Assembly (NCBI GenBank): GCA_024760905.1
Contig: CM045731.1
Coordinates: 21,160,001-21,224,000, forward strand
DNA from: Plotosus lineatus
Taxonomy: Eukaryota; Chordata; Actinopteri; Siluriformes; Plotosidae
DNA: 64,000 nt
Reading direction: 5' to 3'
The position numbers were made by a program, and so were the translations under genes. Shown here piece after piece: positions 23,407 to 34,323 of this stretch (positions are counted from its first letter, which is position 1; every line of letters starts with the position of its first letter). The notes beneath the pieces are model-generated. The model ran no database searches and was not told the origin of the DNA. It saw nothing but the letters and a program-made list of their open reading frames with translations.

Positions 23407-23948
23407 CATAATCATCACATTATCAATATCATTATGTCCCGCGTTTAAACTCCTGGTTCCTCTCAAGCACAGCACAGCAGATCTGATCAGATTTACAGAG
23501 TTTCACTCTTATCCAGTTCATTATAATACTGGAGTCAATTTGTTTCTTTGAAAGTTTTGGCAAGAGTTCAGAAATGTATCGTTCTGCTTCTCTTTCCGGA
23601 TCGCCATTGTAAGCCACGCCCCTCTACCGGATCCTAGTATTAAGTGAACCTCAGGATAATGTTAATCATATTTCATACTTATATTTATGATATATCTTTC
23701 TATAGATTTTATTCCATTTCTATTACTACTTGTTCTTCAATTTCATTTCACTTTCACTCTCAACCTCGGACCGGATGTTCGTAAAACAAATGTTTGTATG
23801 TTGGGAAGCATCTGTATTATACACATATACGTGTACTGTATGTATACGTCAGTCAGGGGGGTTGGGGGGGTTTGATCCTGCTTCACGTATTTTGATGGTC
23901 GCGTAGGGATCTCGGTCCCAATTAAATGCGGAAAGTGAGGGATCCCTG
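22172..23948. mobile_element. pogo-like MITE, copy b, with large internal insertions
   Basis: Ends CAGGGATCCCTCGCTACTTC and GAAAGTGAGGGATCCCTG. Its middle (about 22580-23645) contains foreign sequence beginning CGCTCCCCAGCTTACGAACA and CT microsatellites at 22728-22760, 22830-22850 and 23371-23404. Confidence 0.65.
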
Positions 23949-24609
23949 TTTTTGAATGCTTTTCGTCATATAATCAACCTCCGCATATAATTTCAACTTG
24001 GCTGAATACATAGGCACAGCACGTGATGTTTGGGAGTTTATTTTATTTTTTTATTACTCATACATTTTCTACATTACTAGATTGGGCACACCTTATTCAT
24101 TAGCATTTGTATCAATGTGCACGTGGCATTGTAATTACTATACTGGGAAGACGTAAATTGTTGGGTTTTACATCAGCAGACAGTGAAGTTTAGAGAAGAA
24201 CTTAAAAATATTGTGGCCATATTTCTATAGGAATTTAAAATAAACATCTCCCATTAGAAAAGTGAGTTGTACTAGTATATGGTGAGTAACATGTTTTAAT
24301 ATTATCTGAAAGGTGGATGGAGGGGTGAATACCGCTATCGGCCATATATGGTAAAGTGGAATGTTTTATTATTTCCATATTCACTGGGATGTGAAGTGTA
24401 TTTTTTTTTAATGTGTCATGTGAAGTGAAAATAAAGTCAGTGAAAAGAATACCTGTTTACATGTCTTCAGTCACCCGACGCCAGCGAGCAACCAGTTTTA
24501 ATCTATGAACTCGAACTGCACCGTTTCAGCAGTCCAGGCTGGTGGAGGTGGTGTAATGGTAAGGTTTTTGTAATTATGTACATGGCCACAGTTTACCTAT
24601 CTTCGAATG
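23949..24609. other. intergenic, no feature seen
   Basis: Unique-looking sequence between transposons; no open frame or RNA recognised. Confidence 0.45.
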
Positions 24610-26126
24610 CAGGTGTGGCCAAGTCGTGACTTCCGAGCCGCGTGTGGCTCTTTACCTAGTTTCATACAGCTCTTATGTTCGTATCGAAGTTTGTGTGTTT
24701 TTTTTTTTTTTTTTTTTTTAATGTGCGTGTTTGCTTCTCTTGAGTTCAATATGGTATATTTTAAAATGCTTATGTGCGTGAGTGAAAATACTGCAAAGCT
24801 TCCCAGTATGGGCGAGAACATTTCAGTAAACCGTTTGTGTCAAATTTGCTCTTAAAATGGCAGAAATAATGCACAGCAAAATGAAAATATGAAGATGAAC
24901 AAAGGACATTTTTTAAGAGTGGGACGGTTTTTTTTGTTGTTGTTCTTGAATGTAATGGAAGCCGTTCTGCTTTATATGTCAGGGGTCATTGGTGCATTTT
25001 AAAAGTTCAAATCTTCAGCACTACTTCAGCTCACTGTATGCTCACTTCGACCAGGAATTTCCAAAAGGGACTGAATTTCGCAGGCCCAAGTTTTTCACTT
25101 TGAAAAGTCAGGCAGAAAATCAGATAGAGCAGGGGTCGGGAACCTATGGCTCGTGAGCCAGATGTGGCTCTTTTGATGACTGCGTCTGGCTCGCAGATAA
25201 ATCAGGTGGCCTTTCTTAACAGAATAACGAATACATAATTTCACTGTCATTTAAATAAAAATACAAAAAAAAAGCCATCAAATAAAACAAAAACAGATGA
25301 ATAAATCTTGCACATTTAAATCTATACATCTATTTTCAATGCCATGTCACTGGAGCGCGAAGCGGAGAGCCAGCCACTTTGTGGGCAGGTCCAATACCTT
25401 GAAACTGTAATTTTATTGGATTATAACAACAGCCTCAGACTGCGTGTGTTGTTTTTGAGTAAAGAGATAAATTTCCCTCGTTTTTGATCAGCTCATTTCC
25501 ATGAAGCCAAGCACAGCTGGCAAGCAAAACACAAATGGACAGACATGGAAAAACTTCAACCCACAGAGCAGCTGATTGCCAAAACTTGGGACGCGCTTCC
25601 TGTCACATAAACACTGCCGCGTGTGAGTCCAGTCGTGTCGAGTCCTTACCCTGTATCAACCAGATATAAAGCCATCAGCAGAACCATGCAGCACCAGAAG
25701 TCGCTTGAATAGTAAGCATTGCTGTAGTGGTGGATGACGACGCCGTCTACCCACTTGTTTTAGTGGCTGAGTTGTGTGTAGACTTCATTTGGTCTACTTT
25801 ATAGTTGATCAACGTAAATTTCCGCAACTGTGTAAATAAAAAGCGGAGATGAAGTGATGAATAGTTTCAAAGCCAAAGCCACGCCCTCCTCGGTCGCTTC
25901 GCTGCCATTGTGTACCCACTTATTTTTTGACCACTACAGCACTGATAGCAAGAAGTACTTTTCTTATTAGTAAATAACTTCATTATGACAATATCGTTTA
26001 AAATAAATTCAGAGTCTTACTTAAACTTACTTACTTTAAGTAAGAAATGTCGGATAAAATAAATTCAGAGTCCTATTATACTCTAAAGTTGTTGGTCTTC
26101 TTTTTCAATTTAGTTGTATTCAGTCT

Positions 26127-26183
<57 letters not shown>

Positions 26184-26717
26184 GTATATATGGCCCTCAG
26201 AGGATTAGATTTTAAAATATGTCTTTTTTTTTTTTTTTGGCTCTCTTAGTCAAAAAGGTTCCCGACCCCTGAGATAGTTTTTCTAAAATTTACGAAGCGC
26301 TCAGAGACCGTAATACTTGCATCGTATCAACGGGCTTGGAACATTACGAGGGCCAAAACGCCATAGAGTGAAGGAGAGTTCGTTATAAAATCCCTCAATG
26401 ATGATGTTGAAATCTTGTCTCCTGAAAATAACAAACTAAAACACATGGTATCGGACGTCCAACTGTCCCGTCACACCGTTGAACACAGAATATTGGACAT
26501 TAACACAGCTATTGAATCATAGTTTCACTCCAACCTACAAAGATGTATTTTATCAGGTTGGTGTTTGAATTTAAAATAAATCTGGCTGAGTGTGTGTGTG
26601 TGTGTGAGAGAGAAAGGGATGGGTGATGTCCATGTGTGCCCATGTGTATGATGTGACTCATTGCGGTAACACAGTAAAAAATATGGCTCTTGGTCTCTGA
26701 CTGCTTGGCCACCCCTG
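24610..26717. mobile_element. hAT element (outer), with transposase remnant
   Basis: Ends CAGGTGTGGCCAAGT and CTTGGCCACCCCTG, with near-identical 8-bp flanks TTCGAATG and TTCTAATG. + strand remnants at about 26390-26520 read LSPENNKLKHMVSDVQLSRH, a segment found in GTF2IRD2-type hAT-derived transposases. It contains a second hAT at 25130-26271. Confidence 0.7.
25130..26271 (+). mobile_element. hAT element (inner), non-autonomous
   Basis: Ends CAGGGGTCGGGAACC and GGTTCCCGACCCCTG are perfect inverted repeats of 15 nt; flanks share AGATAG. No long frame. A (TA)n run lies at 26133-26178. Same family as 778-1369. Confidence 0.8.
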
Positions 26718-26809
26718 TTCTAATGCCTACTTCCAGCACAAACAATTGCAAAATTAAAATAAAAAGGTTGTCTGAATATGTTCCATGATCATGAGTTCAA
26801 TGTTCCCCA

Positions 26810-27231
26810 GTGGCCTCCAAAATAACTAGAGGCCAGACACTCCTCCCCTTGGTCAATTCCATTAAACTTTCAGGATTTTAAAACTCTACCAAACTAGATG
26901 AGGGACAAGCTCTACAGCGTGTCCTGGCATCCTAACCATCTTATCTGGCTGCCCTCGACGTGTAGGAGCAGGAGCTCTACCCCTATCTCCAAGGCTGAGC
27001 CCAACTACTCTATAGAGGAAAATAATTTTGGTCATTTGTATCCATGATCTCATTCTTCAACTCCATTTTCTTCAGGCTCATGAATAAGAGCACAAGATAA
27101 TTGAACCACAGTCCTTCTGTGACCGGGGCTGGACAAACAATCCATTTTCTGCTGAGTACCCTGGCCTCAAACTTTGAAATTCTTAGTCTCATTTCAGCCA
27201 CTTTGCTCTAATCACACACTATGCTCTAAAC
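26810..27231 (-). pseudogene. old LINE relic, part 1
   Basis: Matches, in decayed form, the 15000-15500 part of the LINE at 14940-16800 (for example CATTTGTATCCATGATCTCA versus CACTTGTATCCACGATCTTG). Continues at 27554 after a hAT insertion. Confidence 0.5.
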
Positions 27232-27553
27232 CAGTGGTCTCCAACTTTTTTTGCACCCGGGACCAGTTTTATGTATGAAAATGTTTCCGTGGACCGGTCA
27301 GAGTCTACTCTGTGGTCTTGTTTTGGTTGGTGTCACTGCAGAAAACCCCGCCTCACAAAGATATCTGGTTGGAAATGTAAGAAGGGCTTTCAGGGCTTTT
27401 GTGGCAATGTCAAAAACAGTGCTTTTTCAAAATAAGATCCGGAAGCTTGAATAAAAATAATAATATGTACCATGAAAGATTTTTTTTATGTACCGGTATC
27501 AAATGATCCGCGGACCGGTACCAGTCCATGAACCGGGGGGTTGGAGACCCCTG
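27232..27553. mobile_element. hAT MITE with perfect 8-bp target duplication
   Basis: Ends CAGTGGTCTCCAAC and GTTGGAGACCCCTG. Flanked on both sides by CTCTAAAC. Related to the elements at 36963-37496 and 58325-59128. Confidence 0.85.
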
Positions 27554-27860
27554 CTCTAAACCTTTCTAATGTGAGTTGAAGGTGAGTGCACGATGACGGA
27601 TGCCAAAAGAACTATACAGTACTGTATTATCCCCCCCAAAAAAAAGCAGAGATGGAATCCTAAGGCCATCGTACCTGACACTCACCACCACCCAGTTGCC
27701 CCTAGAAAGTGTGACCGTAAAAATTAAAACAAGGTCTGGTAACAGAGGGCAGCCCGGGCGGAGTCCAATGAGACTGGGAATGAGTCTGACTTACTGCAGT
27801 TATTTGATAGCTTTGTTCCGCTTTATGATACTCAGAAAAAATTGCCACGCCCTTTTGTGA
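27554..27860 (-). pseudogene. old LINE relic, part 2
   Basis: AAAGCAGAGATGGAATCCTA and GGTAACAGAGGGCAGCCCGG continue the LINE relic of 26810-27231, parallel to 15655-15780 in the better-preserved copy. Confidence 0.5.
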
Positions 27861-28023
27861 GTAGAAGCATTCATGCATTGGTTAATTCTATTACCTGGTT
27901 TCTCCCACTAGGGCTACAGGGAGGCTGGATTGCAGGGTTTCTGGTAGAATGTCCCTTTAGCCCTGATGATCAAACCGTGGTTGAACCAGTTTAGGACAAA
28001 TTTAGGTTGAAGCATAAATGGTC

Positions 28024-28330
28024 GGGGCCTGTGGTGTAGTGGTTAGAGTGCTGGGCTCATGGTCAGGAGGTTGTGAGTTCAAATCCCACTGAGAACCCCA
28101 CTGTGCTAAGACCCCTGGGCAAGGTCTCAACCACAAGTCTGCCTCTATTCACCCAGCAGTATAAATGGGCACCAGTAAAAATATACTGGGAAGGTAACCT
28201 GCGATGGATTAGCGTCCCATCCAGGAGGAGTTGAGCTCCTGGTTGCTTCTCGCTATGGAAACCGGGGATAAGCACCGGCCTGATGAGCCACTAGGCTCGA
28301 GTGTAAAAACCCAACAGACTTACCTTATGA
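28024..28330 (+). mobile_element. SINE family D
   Basis: Head GGGGCCTGTGGTGTAGTGGT with B box TGTGAGTTCAAATCCCACTG, then AAGACCCCTGGGCAAGGTC and AAATATACTGGGAAGGTAAC, ending near CAACAGACTTACCTT. Best copy of this family in the window; others at 29597-29912 (-) and 41135-41445 (+). Confidence 0.75.
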
Positions 28331-28420
28331 ATGGTAGGGTTTTTATATATGTATAGTGCTCAAACCTTTACCGCAATAAATAAATAAACAAGTTTAATAC
28401 TCGTATCTCACCTTGGATTT

Positions 28421-28426
28421 TTTATT
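28421..28426 (-). terminator. candidate polyadenylation signal of the cfap57-like gene
   Basis: TTTATT on the + strand, i.e. AATAAA on the - strand, about 87 nt past the stop at 28513. The position is typical for a short 3' UTR. The locus is AT-rich, so chance occurrence is possible. Confidence 0.5.
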
Positions 28427-28512
28427 TTTCTATGCACACACACGTGCATACACACAAATACAAACGCGCACGTATGTATTTGTGATAACTGGTCCATCCC
28501 ACCCCATCCATA

Positions 28513-28643
28513 TCATAAGCTGCAGATGGCGCCTGAGGAGTGTGGTGATGCTAAACAGACAGCACTGGCTTCATCACTGCTGTAATTCCAGTCCTCCACG
28601 GGATATATTAAAGGATACGGCTGTGGATCCTTAGGGTGCATTA
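28513..28643 (-). CDS. cfap57: cfap57-like exon 30, terminal exon
   Basis: Acceptor is TTTCTTTAATTCTGCAG. Encodes [42 protein letters not shown] and a TGA stop. An AATAAA follows about 87 nt downstream. Starts with two bases completing an Ile codon from exon 29. Confidence 0.62.
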
Positions 28644-31015
28644 CTGCAGAATTAAAGAAACACAAAGTTAGTGCTGTCCTCTTCCATCTCATCCTCATAA
28701 GTTTTAATATACTCTTAGATGATAATATCTGTGATGCTATAATAATATTCCCAAACGGTGAGATGGATTGTCCAGGGGATTATATAATCTGGCGGCATCC
28801 GTCCAAACTGAAGTGAATAACTGTTTTTATATGGGATATTAAACGAAAGGGTCAGTGGTGGTCTAGTGGTATAGGTCGCACGATTGCTGATCCTAAGGTT
28901 GGGGGCTCGAGTCCCATTCTCTACAAGGTTGTCACTGTCCCGTCCCCCCGTCCCCCCCCCCCCCCCCCCCCCCCGTCCCCCAGTGCAGTTTACCGGGTTA
29001 TCAAAGGCCGGCCATGTCTCTTACTGTCTATGGTTTGAGGCATGTAAAAGAACCATCGCTGACTTTCGACAAGAGGAGCTGCAAAGCTGTTGGCGTGTGT
29101 CTAATCGGGAGTCCGAGTCCCCTGAGGTAGTTCGTTCACAGTAAAGTTCTGGTAAGTCCTGCAGCGGCACTGGAAGCCAGTCGTATTGGCACTTGCCCTT
29201 CCATTGGATCCTTCTGGTGGTGCCGAGAAGGGGGGCTTGCTGCTCAAGTAGCAGCCTGTCCTACATTACTCCCTAGCTACCCCGGCTCTGCGCACTGGAG
29301 AGTATTACAAGCCGGGATACCAGCCAGAGTGCAGCCATAGTCCTTCGGGACTGATGGAGGCCAACTAATTTTAAAAGAAAAAAAATCTAACCAAAAAAAC
29401 AGTATAAAAGTTATTTATTATATGCCGCTCGTGAATGCTTGTCGAGACAGGATTCGTCCAGTAGATCAGGAGTTTATTATGGACAGGCAACCCTGGCGTT
29501 CCAGCTTAGTCTGTACAAGGCCTCCAAACATTCCTTTGATTTTATACATTTATTCATCTTCTGAGCCACTTTAACCTGCTAGGGTCATGGTGAGGGTAAA
29601 GGTAAAGTCTGTTGGGTTTTTACCCCCTAGCCTTGTGGCTCATCAGGCCGGTGCTTATCTCCGGTTTCCATAGCGTGAAGCGACCAAGAGTTCAACTCCC
29701 CCTGGATGGGATGTTTGTCCATCGCAGGTTACCTTCCCAGTATATTTTTACTGGTACCCATTTATACTGCTGGGTAAACAGAGGCACACTTGTGGTTGAG
29801 ACCTTGCCCAGGGGTCTTAGCACAGTGAGGGTCTCAGTGGGATTCGAACTCACAACCTTCCAATCATGAGCGCATAAAACGAACCCTAACCACTACGCCA
29901 CCGGCCCCACCAGGGTCATGCTGAGGCTGAAGCCTATCTCAGCCGACTCGGGACGAAGGCGGGGTAGACCGAACATCTTTCCAGACCTTTATTGGGCCAA
30001 CACACTTACGCACATACAACCGTGCACACTCAACCTAGGGAGCATTTGGAATAGCCCATTAGCCTTTATGTGCATCTCTCTGAACTGCTGGAGGAAACCA
30101 GACAACCTGGATGAAACCCACATAGGAACGGGAAGCCTGTGCAAACTGCACAGAGAAATGCTCTTGCTGAACTCAGAAATCAAATCCAGGACCTTCTTGC
30201 GGTAAGACGGATATGCTAATCACTGCGAGACCATGCTGTCCTGATTTTGAAAACAACCCCTTCTCAAGTACTTTCCACAATGCTGAAAAAGGTTATAAAA
30301 TATTCCTTTAATTTTTTAATGTTACTTACTGCTGACATATGGGGCAGTCTTCCTAATGATGGGGATCTTTGTGTTGATTGGGAAGTTCTTTGGTTTGTTC
30401 TGGTTTAAAAGGGGTGGTGGTCAAATCACATGTAAAAACATTAAATTGTGTTCATACTACTAACAGATCGTTTTCTCAACATGCAGCAATACAAATCTGA
30501 TTATTCATACTGAAAGATTTCTTTCTCAACTATAACCTAATGTATAACTTAATACAGGGATCCCTCACTTTCCGCGGTTAATGGGGACCGAGACCCCCAC
30601 CCCCCACAACCACCGATTTCTGCAAAGTAGGATCGACCCCCCTGACTGACATATATACTACATGTATGTGTGTATATAATATCAATAAATACACATTCAA
30701 CAGTATAAATGCTTATAACAATTAAACATTCAAAAATAATGCATAAGACGTCAATAAAACGTGAGGCGCTCCATCGAATGTAGGCGCTTGTTGCAAGTCA
30801 CGTATGGTGCTTGTGAGACGAAGCGCGGTTTATCCAAACTTCTGATCTTTCAAGTGAGCAAGTGAAGGTTGAGTACTAAACAAGTATTCAACGCACACTT
30901 GCTCACTTGAAAGATCGGAAGTTTGAATAAGCCGCGCCTTGTCTCACCATATGTCACTTGCGACAAGCACCTACATTCGGTGGATTGCCTCAAATTTTAA
31001 ATATACACACACATA

Positions 31016-31065
<50 letters not shown>

Positions 31066-34000
31066 TGTGCACCTCATATAAACATGTAAGTAGTTTTGTT
31101 GGGTTGTTTTTTTGTTTTTGTTTGGGTTTTTTTTTTTGCATAATTAGCCTTATTTTGCAGCATTTTTCTTAACTTTTCTCTTATTTTTCCTTAATTTCCT
31201 TTTTTTTCATTTTTCAATGAATATTTTTGAAAAACCCTGCACTGAAGCTGCAGAAACTGAAGCACGAAGTAGCGAGGGATCACTGTATTTACATCACCTC
31301 AAACATACCTCTGAAGAGTTCAGGAAGGGAAGTGCCAAGCTTTTTAATGGACTCTGATTTGCTTCTATTTGTTGCGAACCCCCCAAGTTATCCATGGAAA
31401 TTCTGACAGATTGAGACTTTGGGGATGTCTCTGAAGAAATACAAAGAAAGTATGTATGCTTCTCCTTTATATGATTCTTTATAATACAGCTTAATATGCC
31501 AAGACAAGTCTGACAACAACTGGTTCTATATACAGATATACCTCACCCAACGTCGTTAATTGGTTCCAGGAGAGACGACTTAAGTCGAAAAACAACTTAA
31601 GTCGAATTAGCTTGTCTCTATGCTAGCCTAGGCTAGGCTACGCCAAATTTACTTGTCTAGACTAAACAGAAAATAACCATTCCTAGTTGTGTACTTTATT
31701 CATGAATGCAATTTTCAATATGGTTAATTATGTTGCATCTGGAGCATATGCATCGGACCCAAAGATGCAGGAGACCATGTAAGAAGATTTTATTTTGCAC
31801 TTTGGAAAATCTAAAATCACTGGAAATAATTTATATTATTTATAGCTCTCTGATTGCTGATTGCTGAATGGAAACAGGTGCGCTCTCTGGACCTCGCCTG
31901 CAGGTAGCAGCCACGCCCCTCGCCAGCGTGTGCAATGAATGAAGAGAGTTAACGCCTCCAGCCAGCACAGACCATAACAAATAAGATCTATTTCATTAAA
32001 CTTTATTTATTAAACTTTATTTATTAAACTTTATTTTTATTCTATTTTTTATTTTTATATACTTTTTTGAAAACCGACGTATAATCGAAAACTACTTAAC
32101 TCGAAACGACTTAAGCCGAGGTATACCTGTATATATCAATATTCCTCGATGGTGAGATGGGATATGTAGGGAACTATTCAATCTGGCAACATCCACCCAG
32201 TTTGAAGGATGGATAACTATTTTAGCACAGGATATACTACACTGGAAAAGGGGGGGGGGGGTGAACCACAGTCTATAAGATATTTATTACATCGAAAGGA
32301 CAGTACATCTTATTGGCTAACACATGGGCAGGAAATCAAGTATGGACAGGTGCACATCGCCCTGCAAGTTCTCTGTCAGATAACTGCTCAGTGTCTTATG
32401 GTGTTAAGCAGCTTCCAGGAAAATGAGAAGTGAAATGTCCGGTGATTGTGGGAAGGGACTGACCCAAAAGCTACCATTCACAAATCCTCACTAAACAGGA
32501 TTCATCTGTAAGATCAGGAGTTTATTGTGGACTAGTAACGCTTGCCTTTCAGTTTGGTCTGGTTCAGTTTGGTCAGGTTTTTCTCTGTACAGACCTCACG
32601 GTTGGTTATTATATATTGGCTGTTGCTTACTGTTGGTTGATGAAGCTGGTTCTCTTAGTTGTGGTTGGTTCTCTTCATTGAATTCTAGAAGCTCTTTAAT
32701 TGCGATGTCAGCCTCCTGTATGCATAATAGAAAGACATTAAAAATGTCCTGTTCACTTCTGCTTTCATTTCTTTTCATTCAAACTGCTTATTCCAACGAT
32801 GGTTATGAAGAGGCTGTAGCCTGTTTCAGTCAGAATTTCAATCTGGGTAAAGGCAGAGTACATTCTGGACACAACCATTCACACTCACAACTGGGGCGAT
32901 TTGGAACAGTCAGTTAGCCTAATTTGCTGTTTGCAGATGACATGTTTGCAGATGACATTGTGATCTGTAGTGAGTGCAGAGAACAAGTGCAGGAAAATCA
33001 AGAGAGGTGGAGGTATGCCCTGGAAAGGAGGGGAATGAAGGTCAGCCTCAGTAAGACAGAATACATGTGTGTGAATGAGAAGGACCCAACAGGAACGGTG
33101 ATGTTACAGGGAGCAGAGATAACGAAGGTGGAGGATTTTAAGTACTTAGGCTCAACAATCCAGAGCAATGGAGAGTGTGGAAAAGAGGTGAAGAAGCGTG
33201 TGCAGGCAGGTTGGAATGGTTGGAGAAAAGTGTCCGGTGTGATGTGTGATAGGAAGGTATCGGCAAAAATGAAAGGAAAAGTGTACAAGACGGTGATGAA
33301 GCCAGCGATGTTGTATGGTTTAGAAACAGTGGCGCTGATGAGAAGACAGGAGGCAGAGCTGGAGGTAGCAGAGATGAAAATGTTGAGGTTCTCTTTGGGA
33401 GTAACGAGGATGGCTAGGATCAGGAACGAATACATTAGAGGGACAACACATGTAAGAAGTTTTGGAGACAAAGTCAGAGAGGCTAGAATGAGATGGTTTG
33501 GACATGTACAAAGGAGGGATAGTGAGTGTATTGGTAGTAGGATGCTGATGTTGGAACTACCAGGCAGAAGGCCTAGAGGAAGACCAAAGAGACGATTCAT
33601 GTATGTGGGGAAGGAGGACATGAAGGTAGTTGGTGTAAGAGAAGAAGATGCAGAGGATAAGGTGAGATGGAGGGAGATGATTCGCTGTGGCGAGCCCTGA
33701 AGGAACAGCTGAAAGGAAAAGAAGAGAGCCTAATGTGAATGTCTTTGGACTGTGGGAGGAAGCCAGAGTACCTGAAGTGAAACCCACAGAAGCATAGGGA
33801 GAACATGAAAAGTCCACACAGAAACATCAGCACCGAGTCCCAGACTCAAACTCACAACCTTCTTGCTGAGGTGGACGTAGTAACCATGATGCTACCATGC
33901 CACTCCACTTTTGCTTCCTGCATTTTTCATTCATTCATTCATTTAATTTCTACGCTGCTTAATCCTAACTAGTGTCTCGAAGAGGCAGGTGTCCATCTGA

Positions 34001-34281
34001 GCTGACTCTGAGCAAGGGCCGGATATAACCGGACAACTCGCCACTGAGCCAAGACTTACACAACAATTCACACTTGATTTGAAACAGCCAATTAGCCTAC
34101 TGTGCATGTTTTTTGGACCGGGAGAGGTAACCAGAGTACCCAAAAGGAACCCACGTGAGCACAGGAGAACAAGCACAGGAGAGCATGCAAACTTCACACA
34201 GAAACATCATTGCCAAGTACGGGACTCAAACTCGGAATCTTCTTGCTGAGGTGTACCATGCCAACCCACTTCTACCTATTG

Positions 34282-34323
<42 letters not shown>

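Noticed and set aside
32521..32598. Stop at 32596-32598 plus AATAAA at 32526-32521 as the end of the cfap57-like gene
   Set aside because: My first choice, but three further exons downstream fit in phase with good splice sites, and the AATAAA lies in a repeated intron segment (Y/Y'). It remains possible as an alternative end.
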